A stretch of 64,000 nt of DNA from contig NZ_CADIJL010000022.1 of NCBI RefSeq assembly GCF_902859695.1, forward strand, positions 36,412-100,411. The letters are read 5' to 3'. The position numbers and the translations under genes are program-made. Under the pieces are notes generated by a model. That model made no database searches and had not been told where the DNA came from. It was given only the letters and a program-made list of their open reading frames with translations. This document shows positions 27,003-35,486 of this stretch, piece by piece; positions within the stretch are counted from its first letter, which is position 1, and each line of letters opens with the position of its first letter. The DNA is from Achromobacter ruhlandii. GTDB lineage: Bacteria; Pseudomonadota; Gammaproteobacteria; Burkholderiales; Burkholderiaceae_B.

Positions 27003-29714
27003 CTAGAACGTCATTCTGAAACCCACCGTGCCTGTGACGACGTAGCTGCCCGAGAAGTCGGCGTCCGCGTCGACCTGGCCATAAACGGCGTACCGCTTGG
27101 CCCAAGCGTAATCGGCGCCTACGCCGAGATTGCCCCAGGTGCGCGACATGCGGCTGACGATCGGCACATCCGCGACCTGTATGCGCGAGCCGTCCAGGAA
27201 CTCGTGCTTGAGGTTGAGCACGCCATAGACGTTCGACTGGCGGTCGACGCCCGCCCCTTGGCCATTGCTCCGGTAGTCCAGCGCGACGCCGAAACGGCCT
27301 TGCAGGCTGTCGCCCTTGTCGCTTTCGACGCGCGCGCCGAATCTGTCATTGAAGCGGTCGAAGCGTGTCGAGACGTACGTCACCTGGGCCTGCGGGACCA
27401 GGGCCAGCCCTTCGCGCAGCCCGTACGCCTTGCCCGCTTCGATGCCGAACCCATAGCTGCTGGCCTTGCCGCCATCCTTGAGTTTGCCCGCGAGGCGGGA
27501 TTTCAGGTCGCTGTCGAACCAGGTCGCCTGCGCCTGGGCGTCGACATAGACGCCGTCGCTGCCATACCAGGTGAGCGTGGGCGTCAGGCCGTAGCGGGTG
27601 GTGTCGATGGAGCCGTTGCCGTACACCGATGACACACGCGTGTCGGAGATGCCATAGTGCAGGGCCAGCCCGCCCACCAGGCGCGAACCGTCCTGTTGTC
27701 CGGCCAGGATGCGGTCAACGCCGATCTGCATCTTCCAGTCGTCGATGTCCTGGCGCTGGCCGGTGGTGGACACGGCGGGATCGAGCCGGCTCGTCGAGCC
27801 TTCCATGCGGGCCCACGCGCCGTTGCGCCCGGCGCCCTGCGGATCGTAGCGACGATCGCCGACCCGCTGGCGCAGCGTGGGCAGCTTGCTCAGTTGCATC
27901 AGCGTGTTGGCGTAGGCTTCATACACCGGCACGCCGGGCTGGTACAGCGGGCCCGGCGTGGCGGGCGGCGAGCCGCCGCCGGTTTGGGGCGATCCCGGGT
28001 CAGTCAGGGCCGACCGCAGATACCAGCTGCCGTCGCCCGAGTCCTGCTGCAGCACATAGCCGTAGGCGCCGGCCACCAGCGCCGGGCGGCCGCCGATCAC
28101 GTAGTCGCCGTTGGCAAGATTGAATTGGCCCGAGGAAAGGCCGTTGACCTGCACGACCTGGATGCCACGCTGGGTCTGCGCGCCGGCGCCGCCGATGTTC
28201 GTCACCGTGACGGGCGTGCTGCCCGTGGTGGCGCCGGTGATCACCAGCTTGTCGGTCGGCGAGTCATCGCCGCCCAGCCGGGTGCGGATTTCCAGGTTGC
28301 CGCCCTGCGCGGCGTAGTCGCCGGCAATCGTCAGGGCGCCGAAACCGCTGCGCGGGCCCGGTGCGATGGTGCCCTTGTTGGTCGTCGCGCCGACGCGTCC
28401 TGTCCCGGTCAGCCGCGCGCCGGCCAGCACCGCCACCGGCCCGCCCAGGACGCCATCGACCTGCAGGGTGCCGGCCTGCACTTCGGTGTTGCCAGTGAAG
28501 GCGGCGCTGTTGCCCGACAACGTCAGCCTGCCGGCCCCCAGCTTGTTGAAGACGGACGTGCCCGAGAACGCCGTGCTCACGCCGACCTCGCGGCCATTCG
28601 TATCGAACCAGGCACCCCCGGCAGCCACCGCCTGCGTGGCAAACCCGTTCAGGAAATTGGCCTCGTCCCGGTTGGCGCGCAGGATGCCGCCGTCCAGATT
28701 GACGTTGACGTTGCCCGCGCCCTTGATGACCGAGCCGGTCTCCAGCACGCCACGGCCGCTGGCATCGCCGTTCAGGTTCAGCGTGCCGGTGGATGTGCCG
28801 TCAATCGCCACCCACGTATCGGTGGCCGCGATGGCCAGGCCGCCTTTTGCCACGGTGAGCGCTCCCGTGCCCGCCCAGCCGACATTGATGCGGTCGGAGG
28901 CCGAGAGGGTCGAGATGGCGCCTGTCGTGCTCGATACGGTGACCGTGCCGGCGCCGCCCGCGTTCTGGCCGATGTAGATCGATGCCGGGGCGCCGGGCGA
29001 GGTCGTCGCCTCCGTGTGCACGGTGGCGCCATCCTGGACAAGCAGTTCGCCGGTGCCGTTGAAGCCCACGTAGATATTGTTGAACGGGTTCCAGGCTGAC
29101 GCGCTGCCCGATACCGTAACGTGTCCTTCGCTGCCGGCGTTCCAGCCGATGACCCCCTGGCCGCTGCGCACGGCGCCGCCATTGTCGATCTGCAGCGTGC
29201 CCTTGCCGTCCGAGCCGATCAGGAAGGCATTGACCGTATTGAGATTCCAGTTCGACCCCGGCCCGGATACGACAACGGTGCCGACGCTGCCGGCACTTGC
29301 GCCAAGAGTGCCCGATTCGCTTTGCGCCACGCCGCCGTTCAGGATGCGCAGGGTGCCGTCGCTGCCCGGATCGGCCCCGATATAGACGGGGCCGAGGCTG
29401 GTCCAGCGGGACGCATTTCCGCTGCCGTCGACGCCCGTCACGGTCAGGGTGCCCACGCCGCCGTTGAGGTTGCCGATGAAGGCCCAATCGTTCCGCACCG
29501 ACCCGCCATTGCTGATGGTCAGCGTGCCGGCGGCGGCGTCTCCGACGATGAGGTCTCCGCCCACGACCCAGTCCGGTGATGCCACTGGCCCTGGCTGCAC
29601 GTCGCCAGTACCGGAGACCGTTTGCGCGCCGGCAAGCGGCGCGAAGCTGGCCGCGGATGCGGCCAGGATTATCCATTTCGGCCATCCCGCGCGATGGCGA
29701 TGTTCTTCGACCAC
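27003..29714 (-). CDS. type Va autotransporter adhesin-like protein
   Basis: 903-aa classical autotransporter. Start is GTG 29714, placed six bases after a perfect AGGAGG. A signal peptide (residues 1-30, ending LAGA-Q) leads into a long passenger (about 31-600) made of repeated beta-helix strands of the form GTLTISNGG, GTLTVTG, GTLRILNGG, GTLQIDNGG. A Pro-rich linker (GSPPATPGP) precedes the C-terminal autotransporter beta-barrel (about 640-903), which ends VGFRMTF with terminal Phe. No cysteine protease or SPATE motif is visible. It is 101 bp downstream of a GGDEF gene on the same strand. Likely surface adhesin; ligand unknown. Confidence 0.92.
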   Translation of the reverse strand: MVEEHRHRAGWPKWIILAASAASFAPLAGAQTVSGTGDVQPGPVASPDWVVGGDLIVGDAAAGTLTISNGGSVRNDWAFIGNLNGGVGTLTVTGVDGSGNASRWTSLGPVYIGADPGSDGTLRILNGGVAQSESGTLGASAGSVGTVVVSGPGSNWNLNTVNAFLIGSDGKGTLQIDNGGAVRSGQGVIGWNAGSEGHVTVSGSASAWNPFNNIYVGFNGTGELLVQDGATVHTEATTSPGAPASIYIGQNAGGAGTVTVSSTTGAISTLSASDRINVGWAGTGALTVAKGGLAIAATDTWVAIDGTSTGTLNLNGDASGRGVLETGSVIKGAGNVNVNLDGGILRANRDEANFLNGFATQAVAAGGAWFDTNGREVGVSTAFSGTSVFNKLGAGRLTLSGNSAAFTGNTEVQAGTLQVDGVLGGPVAVLAGARLTGTGRVGATTNKGTIAPGPRSGFGALTIAGDYAAQGGNLEIRTRLGGDDSPTDKLVITGATTGSTPVTVTNIGGAGAQTQRGIQVVQVNGLSSGQFNLANGDYVIGGRPALVAGAYGYVLQQDSGDGSWYLRSALTDPGSPQTGGGSPPATPGPLYQPGVPVYEAYANTLMQLSKLPTLRQRVGDRRYDPQGAGRNGAWARMEGSTSRLDPAVSTTGQRQDIDDWKMQIGVDRILAGQQDGSRLVGGLALHYGISDTRVSSVYGNGSIDTTRYGLTPTLTWYGSDGVYVDAQAQATWFDSDLKSRLAGKLKDGGKASSYGFGIEAGKAYGLREGLALVPQAQVTYVSTRFDRFNDRFGARVESDKGDSLQGRFGVALDYRSNGQGAGVDRQSNVYGVLNLKHEFLDGSRIQVADVPIVSRMSRTWGNLGVGADYAWAKRYAVYGQVDADADFSGSYVVTGTVGFRMTF

Positions 29715-29815
29715 GATGCCCCTCCTGAGGTAGATGCGAGCCGCACGCGAGCGATACGACACGCGGCAGCGCTTTTTTAATAGGTATTTCCCTGCCCTGG
29801 ACAATGGCGGGGATT

Positions 29816-31066
29816 TCATGCGTGTGCACAGTAATCGTCGCCGGCCCGCGCGCCGCCAAAGGCGGCCAGGCCGTGCGCGTCGCCGGCTGGCGCGTGACCC
29901 GCGACCGTGCCATTGCGGCCTCGGCGCTTGGCCGTGTAGAGCAGGTGGTCCGCGCGCTCGAGCGCGCTCGTGAACGACTCGCTCGCCTGTATCAGCGTCA
30001 CCCCCATGCTCGCCGTGAAACACGCGCCGGGCGCGTGCGGCGCCCAGCGCTGCGCGGCGAAGTCCGCGCGAATTTGCTCGGCGATCGCGGTGGCGCGTTC
30101 CAGATCCGCGCCGGGCAGCAGCAACAGGAACTCCTCTCCTCCCAATCGGGCGGCGTGAACGGGGGCGGGCGCCCGCGCCCGGAGCAGGGCGCCGAATCGC
30201 GCCAGCACCCTGTCGCCAAACGGGTGGCCAAACGCATCGTTGATGCGCTTGAAGTTGTCGATGTCCGCCATGATCAGCGCGGTCGGCATCGCTGCATGCG
30301 GGTGGCGCCCGGATGCGCCAGCCAGCAGACTGTCGAGTCCCTGCCGGTTCAGCAGGCCCGTCAATGCGTCGGTATGGGCATGGCGACGGTATTTCTCTAT
30401 GGCGTCGTAGCTCGTCGCGATGAAGACCGCGAAGGTCAGCACGATGCTGCCGAGCAATCCGGTGTACTGGATCAGGATGCCCCAGACGGACGTTCTCCAT
30501 TCACCCGCCGCGAGCGCGGGCGTGGGGGCGGCGATGTACAGGAGGCACTGGCCCGTCAACACCAGCGCGATGAAGAGGAAGGCGGCGGCGAGCAGCCTGT
30601 CCGACTTGCTCACGGCCTGCCTGGCGAACGACAGCATGGTCCGCCAGCTCACGAGCGCGCAACAGGCCTGCACGAAGAATGACTCCAGCCTCGCGCTGGC
30701 GAACAGCACGACCGAAACCACTACCATTGCCGTCGAGGCAAGCAGCACCGCAATATCGAAATAGGGCGGAATCCGGCTGCGGTGGCGGCCTTGCAGTGCG
30801 CGACAGGCAAGGATGACGCCGCCCAGGATGAAGGCGTCTTCGACGACCTGCTTGTATGGGGAAAGCGCGCTGGCCTGCACCAGCATGATGGCGTAGCCCG
30901 CGCCCAGGCAGGCCAGGGCGCTGCCCCACGGGAGCGTGTCGAAGCCGGCGAAACGCGCGGCGCAAAGACCCGCGGCGCACATCAGGATCGCGGCGGGCAC
31001 GGACCATTCAAGCAGGGTGACGGGCATAGACAGGCGGAGCCGTTGAACACATGCAGTCCGGCCCAT
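29816..31066 (-). CDS. membrane diguanylate cyclase (GGDEF domain)
   Basis: About 416-aa protein with six to seven N-terminal TM helices (residues about 15-215) and a C-terminal GGDEF domain (about 235-395). The active-site loop reads LGGEEFL, an accepted catalytic variant, and ADIDNFKRINDAFGH has the metal-binding Asp and the Asn/Asp substrate contacts. It should make cyclic di-GMP at the membrane. The 5' end lies in a 121-bp tandem triplication; ATG 31066 was chosen but ATG 31024 and TTG 31081 are possible and none has a good ribosome-binding site. It precedes an autotransporter gene on the same strand. Confidence 0.85.
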   Translation of the reverse strand: MGRTACVQRLRLSMPVTLLEWSVPAAILMCAAGLCAARFAGFDTLPWGSALACLGAGYAIMLVQASALSPYKQVVEDAFILGGVILACRALQGRHRSRIPPYFDIAVLLASTAMVVVSVVLFASARLESFFVQACCALVSWRTMLSFARQAVSKSDRLLAAAFLFIALVLTGQCLLYIAAPTPALAAGEWRTSVWGILIQYTGLLGSIVLTFAVFIATSYDAIEKYRRHAHTDALTGLLNRQGLDSLLAGASGRHPHAAMPTALIMADIDNFKRINDAFGHPFGDRVLARFGALLRARAPAPVHAARLGGEEFLLLLPGADLERATAIAEQIRADFAAQRWAPHAPGACFTASMGVTLIQASESFTSALERADHLLYTAKRRGRNGTVAGHAPAGDAHGLAAFGGARAGDDYCAHA

Positions 31067-31325
31067 GCCTGACTGAGACAATCCAAAGACCCGCGGCGCA
31101 CATCAGGATCGCCGCGGACACGGACCATTCAAGCAGGGTGACGGGCATAGACAGGCGGAGACGTTGAACACACGCAGTCCGGCCCATGCCTGGCTGAGAC
31201 AATCCAGAGACCCGTGGCGCACATCAGGATCGCGGCGGGCACGGACCATTCAAGCAGGGTGACGGGCATAGACAGGCGGAGACGTTGAACCCATGCAGTC
31301 CGGCCCATGCCTGACTGACACAATC
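30964..31325. repeat. three 121-bp tandem repeats over a gene 5' end
   Basis: Three head-to-tail copies at 30964-31084, 31085-31205 and 31206-31325, differing at only about five positions between copies one and two. Each copy contains the start region of the GGDEF gene. Since 121 is not a multiple of three, the outer copies encode the N-terminus and then run out of frame; only the innermost copy continues into the protein. Confidence 0.92.
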
Positions 31326-31417
31326 TGTGTCGAAAAAGATTACAGTGTGTCGCAATGTGTCGCCAGCGCGGAACCGTCAAGGATTGTCAAGCGCCGGCCG
31401 CCGCCGTGCGAGCGATT

Positions 31418-32830
31418 CTATTGCGCCCGCGCGTCGCCGCCCGACACTCTCGCCAAGGCCTGCCGGCCCCGTCGCGCCAGATGCTCCAGCGCGGCGCTCG
31501 CCACGCACCCCAGCAACGCGAACGCCACCGCCACCCACAAGGCCCAGGTGGCGCCGCCGCGGGGGCTGAAGACAAAGCATGCCGCCACGAAGGCCGCGCC
31601 CATCGTCTGGCCCAGCAGCCGCGCCAGGCCGGACAGGCCGCTGGCCACGCTGGCGCGGTGGGCCGGCACGCTGAACATGATGAAGCGCTGGTTGGGCGAC
31701 AGGAACAGCCCGAAGCCCGTGCCGCAGAGCGCCATGGGCAGCATCACCGCCCACATCGGCGCCCCGGCCGGCAGTCGGCTTACGGCCAGCAGGCCCGCCG
31801 CCAGCAGCGCCAGCCCGATCGCGCCCAGCAGGCTGGCGGACATGCGGTCCGACCATTTGCCCGAGAACGGCGCCAGGCAGGCGCCCATCACCGGCCAGGG
31901 CGCGATCAGCATGCCCACGTCGGCGATGTCGCGCCCCAGCGTCAGGTTCAGCAGGAAGGGCAGCGCCACCATGGCCGCGCCCTGTGCCGCGAAGGCCAGC
32001 ACGCAGACCAGCACGGCCAGCGAGAACGGAGGCAGGCGCAGCAGGTCCAGCGGCACGATGGCGTGCGGGCTCAGGCGTTCGCGGCGCAGCAGCAGCGCCC
32101 AGCTCAGCGCGCCGAACGCCCAGACCAGGGCCGTGCCCCAATCCGGCTGGGCCGCGCGTTCCAGGCCCAGCACGGCCAGCCCGAACGCCAGCGCGCACAA
32201 CAGCGCCGCGCCCGCATCCAGCGCTTTGCCATCGCCCGGCGCGCGCGGCAGATGCCTGCCGGCCAGCGCCAGCGCCACCAGGCAGAAGGGCACATTCACG
32301 TAGAACAGCCAGTGCCAGCTAAGCACGGTCAGCATCGCCGACGCCAGCACCGGTCCGCCGGCCAGCGACGCCGCCGCGATCATGGCGTTCAGGCCCATGC
32401 CGCGGCCCAGCTCCTCCTTGCGGTAGATTGCGCTCACCAGCGCCATGTTGCAGCCCATCAGCGCCGCGGCGGCCAGGCCCTGCGCCGCGCGCGCCGCCTC
32501 CAGCGACCACAGCGATTGCGCCGCGCCGCACCAGACCGAGGCGGCCAGGAACAGCCACAGCGCCGGCAGGAACACCCGGCGGTGCCCGATCTTTCCCGCC
32601 AGCGCGGCCAGCGGCAGCATCGTCGCCACCATGACCAGTTGATAGATGGTGACCACCCCGATCACATCGGACGCGCTCACGCCGAGCTGCGACGCCATCG
32701 ATGGCAGCGCCGTATTCGTCATCGAGGTATCGAGCGTCGCCATGGAGATCGATAGCGACACGGCCAGCATCGCGTAGCGGCGCGCGGCAGGGGACAGGGT
32801 AGAGGAGGGGGGCGTGGCAGGCAGGGACAT
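31418..32830 (-). CDS. MFS drug/metabolite exporter, 14-TM DHA2 type
   Basis: 470-aa major facilitator with about 14 hydrophobic segments. The N-terminal SISMATLDTSMTNTALPSMA is the motif of DHA2 (EmrB/QacA) exporters, and GKIGHRRVFL is the loop 2-3 motif A. Inner-membrane proton-driven efflux is expected. Divergent from a LysR regulator with a 145-bp gap holding a LysR-type box, so it is probably controlled by that regulator. The substrate is unknown. Confidence 0.9.
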   Translation of the reverse strand: MSLPATPPSSTLSPAARRYAMLAVSLSISMATLDTSMTNTALPSMASQLGVSASDVIGVVTIYQLVMVATMLPLAALAGKIGHRRVFLPALWLFLAASVWCGAAQSLWSLEAARAAQGLAAAALMGCNMALVSAIYRKEELGRGMGLNAMIAAASLAGGPVLASAMLTVLSWHWLFYVNVPFCLVALALAGRHLPRAPGDGKALDAGAALLCALAFGLAVLGLERAAQPDWGTALVWAFGALSWALLLRRERLSPHAIVPLDLLRLPPFSLAVLVCVLAFAAQGAAMVALPFLLNLTLGRDIADVGMLIAPWPVMGACLAPFSGKWSDRMSASLLGAIGLALLAAGLLAVSRLPAGAPMWAVMLPMALCGTGFGLFLSPNQRFIMFSVPAHRASVASGLSGLARLLGQTMGAAFVAACFVFSPRGGATWALWVAVAFALLGCVASAALEHLARRGRQALARVSGGDARAQ

Positions 32831-32874
32831 CGCGGCATACGGTTGAAAAAACGGCCCCCAGTATGGAAGCGGCG

Positions 32875-32889
32875 ATTCTTGCGGTGAAT
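32875..32889. promoter_or_regulatory. LysR-type T-N11-A box
   Basis: ATTC-N7-GAAT, an interrupted inverted repeat with T and A eleven bases apart, in the gap between the divergent MFS and LysR genes. Position and form suit the recognition site of the adjacent LysR regulator. Confidence 0.45.
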
Positions 32890-32975
32890 AGCAAAATCCG
32901 TAAAGCAGCCTTGCAGATATGAAATACTGGAGCCGCTAGGATTCGCGGCGGAAAGGGCCGCAAAGCGAGGGCAGG

Positions 32976-33878
32976 GTGAACCGATCGGAAGGCATGGCGC
33001 TGCTGGTGGCGGCGGTGGACCAGGGCAGTCTCAGTGGCGCGTCGCGCGTCAGCGGGGTCTCCCTGGCCTCGGTCAGCCGCCACATCAGCGCGCTGGAGGA
33101 ACGCCTCGGCACCCGGCTGCTGGTGCGCTCGACCCGGGTCCTGCGGCTCACCGAGGCCGGCCAGCGTTATTACGCCGAGGCCAAGCGCCTGCTGGCCGAG
33201 ATGGACGAACTGGAAAGCAGCATGCGGGTCGATGCCGCCGAGCCCTCGGGGCGGCTGCGCGTCACGGCGCCGACGCTGTATGGGCGCGTGCACCTGCAGC
33301 CGTTGCTGGCGAAGTTCCTGGTGCTGCATCCCAAGGTCACGCTCGACCTGCACTTGCTGGACCGGCCCGTCAACCTGCTGGAGGAAGGCATCGATCTCGC
33401 GGTGCTGGTGGGCGAGCAACCCAGCTCCAGCCTCGTCGCCCGGCGCCTGGGATCCATCCGCTGGGTATTGAGCGCCGCGCCCGACTACCTGGCGCGGCGT
33501 GGCACGCCTCGCGGCCTGCGCGATCTCGCGCAGCATGACGGCCTGGTGTACAGCCATCTGGCGACCGACGACGCCTGGACCCTGATGCACGAGGGCAGGC
33601 CCACCGTCGTGCGGGTGCCCACTCGCATGCGCTCGAATACCGTTGACGGCGTGGTCACGGCCGCCGCGGCCGGCGCCGGCATCGTCCATGCGCCCGCCTG
33701 GGCCATCGCCGATCACGTCGCGGCCGGCCGCCTGCTAGTGCTGTTGCCGGAATCGGAAACCCCGCCACGGCCGGTGTTCGCGTTGATGACCCACCAGCGG
33801 CTCATGGCCGGCAAAGTGCGGTCGCTGCTGGATTTCCTGGCGCAGCATTTGCGCGCCAAGTCCTTGAACGAACTGTGA
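32976..33878 (+). CDS. LysR-family transcriptional regulator
   Basis: 300 aa. N-terminal winged HTH (residues about 3-62, VDQGSLSGASRVSGVSLASVSRHISALEERLGTRL split across helices 2-3) and a C-terminal co-inducer domain (about 90-295). The GRLRVTAPTLYGR stretch after the linker helix is typical of the group. Divergent from the DHA2 exporter and likely its regulator. It converges with the rhodanese gene 19 bp downstream. Confidence 0.93.
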   Translation: MNRSEGMALLVAAVDQGSLSGASRVSGVSLASVSRHISALEERLGTRLLVRSTRVLRLTEAGQRYYAEAKRLLAEMDELESSMRVDAAEPSGRLRVTAPTLYGRVHLQPLLAKFLVLHPKVTLDLHLLDRPVNLLEEGIDLAVLVGEQPSSSLVARRLGSIRWVLSAAPDYLARRGTPRGLRDLAQHDGLVYSHLATDDAWTLMHEGRPTVVRVPTRMRSNTVDGVVTAAAAGAGIVHAPAWAIADHVAAGRLLVLLPESETPPRPVFALMTHQRLMAGKVRSLLDFLAQHLRAKSLNEL

Positions 33879-33897
33879 CCTCGCCAGCCGCTGTGTG

Positions 33898-34305
33898 TCA
33901 GGCGGCGCACGTGGCGAGACTGAAGCCTTCGTCCCGCCATCCGGTCACCCCGCCGATCATGACCTTCACCGGCCGCCCCAGTTGCGCCAGGCGCAACGCG
34001 CCGCGCGTCGCCCCATTGCAGTGCGGGCCCGCGCAGTACGTGACGAACAGCGTATCGGCGGGATAGTCCGCCAGTTTCGACTCGACGATCTTGCCGTGGG
34101 GCAGGTTGCGCGCGCCCGGCACGTGGCCCTGCGCGTACAGCGCGGGGCTGCGTACATCCAGCAGGACAAAACCGGGCGTGCCTGTCGCGAGCGCGCTGGC
34201 CACATCGGAACAGTCGGTTTCGAATTGCAGCGCGGCGCGGAAATGGCCGAGCGCGGTCGCGGCGTCGGCGGCGGGGATGGTGTTAACGGCATTGGTGGTC
34301 GGCAT
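33898..34305 (-). CDS. rhodanese-domain protein
   Basis: 135-aa single-domain rhodanese. FVLLDVRSPALYAQGHVPGA (residues 46-65) is the CH2A motif and the active-site loop is YCAGPHCNGA with catalytic C91, expected to carry a persulfide. No signal peptide. Divergent from an FtrA-type AraC regulator with a 124-bp gap holding inverted and direct repeats. Rhodanese plus FtrA is a recurrent pair, so it is a likely target of that regulator. Confidence 0.92.
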   Translation of the reverse strand: MPTTNAVNTIPAADAATALGHFRAALQFETDCSDVASALATGTPGFVLLDVRSPALYAQGHVPGARNLPHGKIVESKLADYPADTLFVTYCAGPHCNGATRGALRLAQLGRPVKVMIGGVTGWRDEGFSLATCAA

Positions 34306-34387
34306 GTTTCAACCCTGAGCGGTTCGTGCGGTGAAGTAAGTGTCTGGAGCAGATCCAGGCATGTCATTCTGGCCTTGGGCGGCGATG

Positions 34388-34429
34388 CCGGTAAGTGGCG
34401 TAATCGACAAATACCGGTAACATTACGCC
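34388..34429. promoter_or_regulatory. inverted and direct repeats before ftrA-like gene
   Basis: Perfect 8-bp inverted repeat GGCGTAAT (34397-34404) / ATTACGCC (34422-34429) ending at the base before the start codon, interleaved with two direct copies of CCGGTAA (34388-34394, 34414-34420) 26 bp apart. Likely operator of the FtrA regulator, or a leader hairpin that masks the start. Confidence 0.55.
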
Positions 34430-35425
34430 ATGGAAAATCATCTCGTGGTCGCACTGGCCTACGACCGGCTCTGCACCTTCGAATTCGGCTGCGTGACCGA
34501 ACTCTTCGCGCTCGAACGCCCGGAGCTGGGCGTGGATTGGTATCGTTTCGCGGTCTGCGCGAGCGAGCCCGGCCCGTTGCGCGCCGCGGGCGGCATCACG
34601 GTGGTCGCGCCCTACGCGCTCAGGCGGCTCGATCGCGCGGATACGATCGTGGTGCCGGGTTGGCGCGACCCGGACGAAGCGCCGCCCGAGGCATTGCTCA
34701 AGAAGATCCGCCAGGCCTACCGGCGCGGGGCCCGGCTTTGCTCCATCTGCTCCGGCGTATTCGTGCTGGCGGCGGCCGGCGTGCTGGACGGCAAGACGGT
34801 GACCACGCATTGGCGCTACGCCGAAAAGCTGCAACAGCGCTATCCGCGCGTGCGTGTCGAGCCGGACGCGCTCTATGTCGACGAAGGGCAGATCATCACT
34901 TCGGCGGGTTCCGCCGCGGGGCTGGACATGTTGTTGCACCTGGTGCGGCGCGACTACGGCGGCGCCGTGGCCAACCGGGTCGCGCAAAGGCTCGTCGTGG
35001 CGCCGCACCGCGAGGGCGGCCAGGCGCAGTTCGTGCCGCGTCCCATGCCGCCGGACGACAGCGGGCGCCTGGCCAGGCTGATGGACTGGATGCGCCAGCA
35101 TGCCGCGCTGCCGCACACGTTGCGCGCGCTGGCGGAGCGGGCGGCGATGAGTCCGCGCACGCTGCAACGGCAATTTCACGAGGCCACCGGCATGGCGCCG
35201 TATGAATGGCTGGTGCGCGAACGCGTGGCCGCGGCGCGCGAGATGCTTGAAGCGCAGACGCCCCTGCCGATCGGCCGCATCGCCGAGTTGGCCGGCTTCG
35301 GATCCGAGGAGTCGATGCGCAGGCATTTCCGGCGCATCGTGCTGACCAGTCCCGCCGCCTACCGCGACAAGTTCGGCCATGGCGCGCGAGAGCCGAAGGG
35401 CGGCGCCCAGGTCCAGGCGCGCTGA
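34430..35425 (+). CDS. ftrA: FtrA/GlxA-type AraC regulator with DJ-1/PfpI domain
   Basis: 331 aa. The N-terminal DJ-1/PfpI-like domain (about 5-170) includes the nucleophile-elbow region LCSICSGVFVLAAAG; the C-terminus (about 220-318) has two AraC HTH motifs (TLRALAERAAMSPRTLQRQF and IGRIAELAGFGSEESMRRHF). This matches FtrA regulators. It is divergent from the rhodanese gene. The effector is unknown; a sulfur or aldehyde signal would fit a rhodanese target, but this is inference. Confidence 0.92.
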   Translation: MENHLVVALAYDRLCTFEFGCVTELFALERPELGVDWYRFAVCASEPGPLRAAGGITVVAPYALRRLDRADTIVVPGWRDPDEAPPEALLKKIRQAYRRGARLCSICSGVFVLAAAGVLDGKTVTTHWRYAEKLQQRYPRVRVEPDALYVDEGQIITSAGSAAGLDMLLHLVRRDYGGAVANRVAQRLVVAPHREGGQAQFVPRPMPPDDSGRLARLMDWMRQHAALPHTLRALAERAAMSPRTLQRQFHEATGMAPYEWLVRERVAAAREMLEAQTPLPIGRIAELAGFGSEESMRRHFRRIVLTSPAAYRDKFGHGAREPKGGAQVQAR

Positions 35426-35486
35426 TTCGGCGCGGCGGCCGGTGGCGCTCATGCGGCGCGGCGGCCATGGGCGCGTGGCGGGAGCG

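Noticed and set aside
29715..30500. Upstream extension of the autotransporter frame
   Set aside because: It lies within the GGDEF gene in another frame; AGGAGG and a signal peptide place the start at GTG 29714.
30964..31325. CRISPR-like array
   Set aside because: Units are 121 bp, directly adjacent without spacers and include coding sequence; this is a simple tandem duplication.
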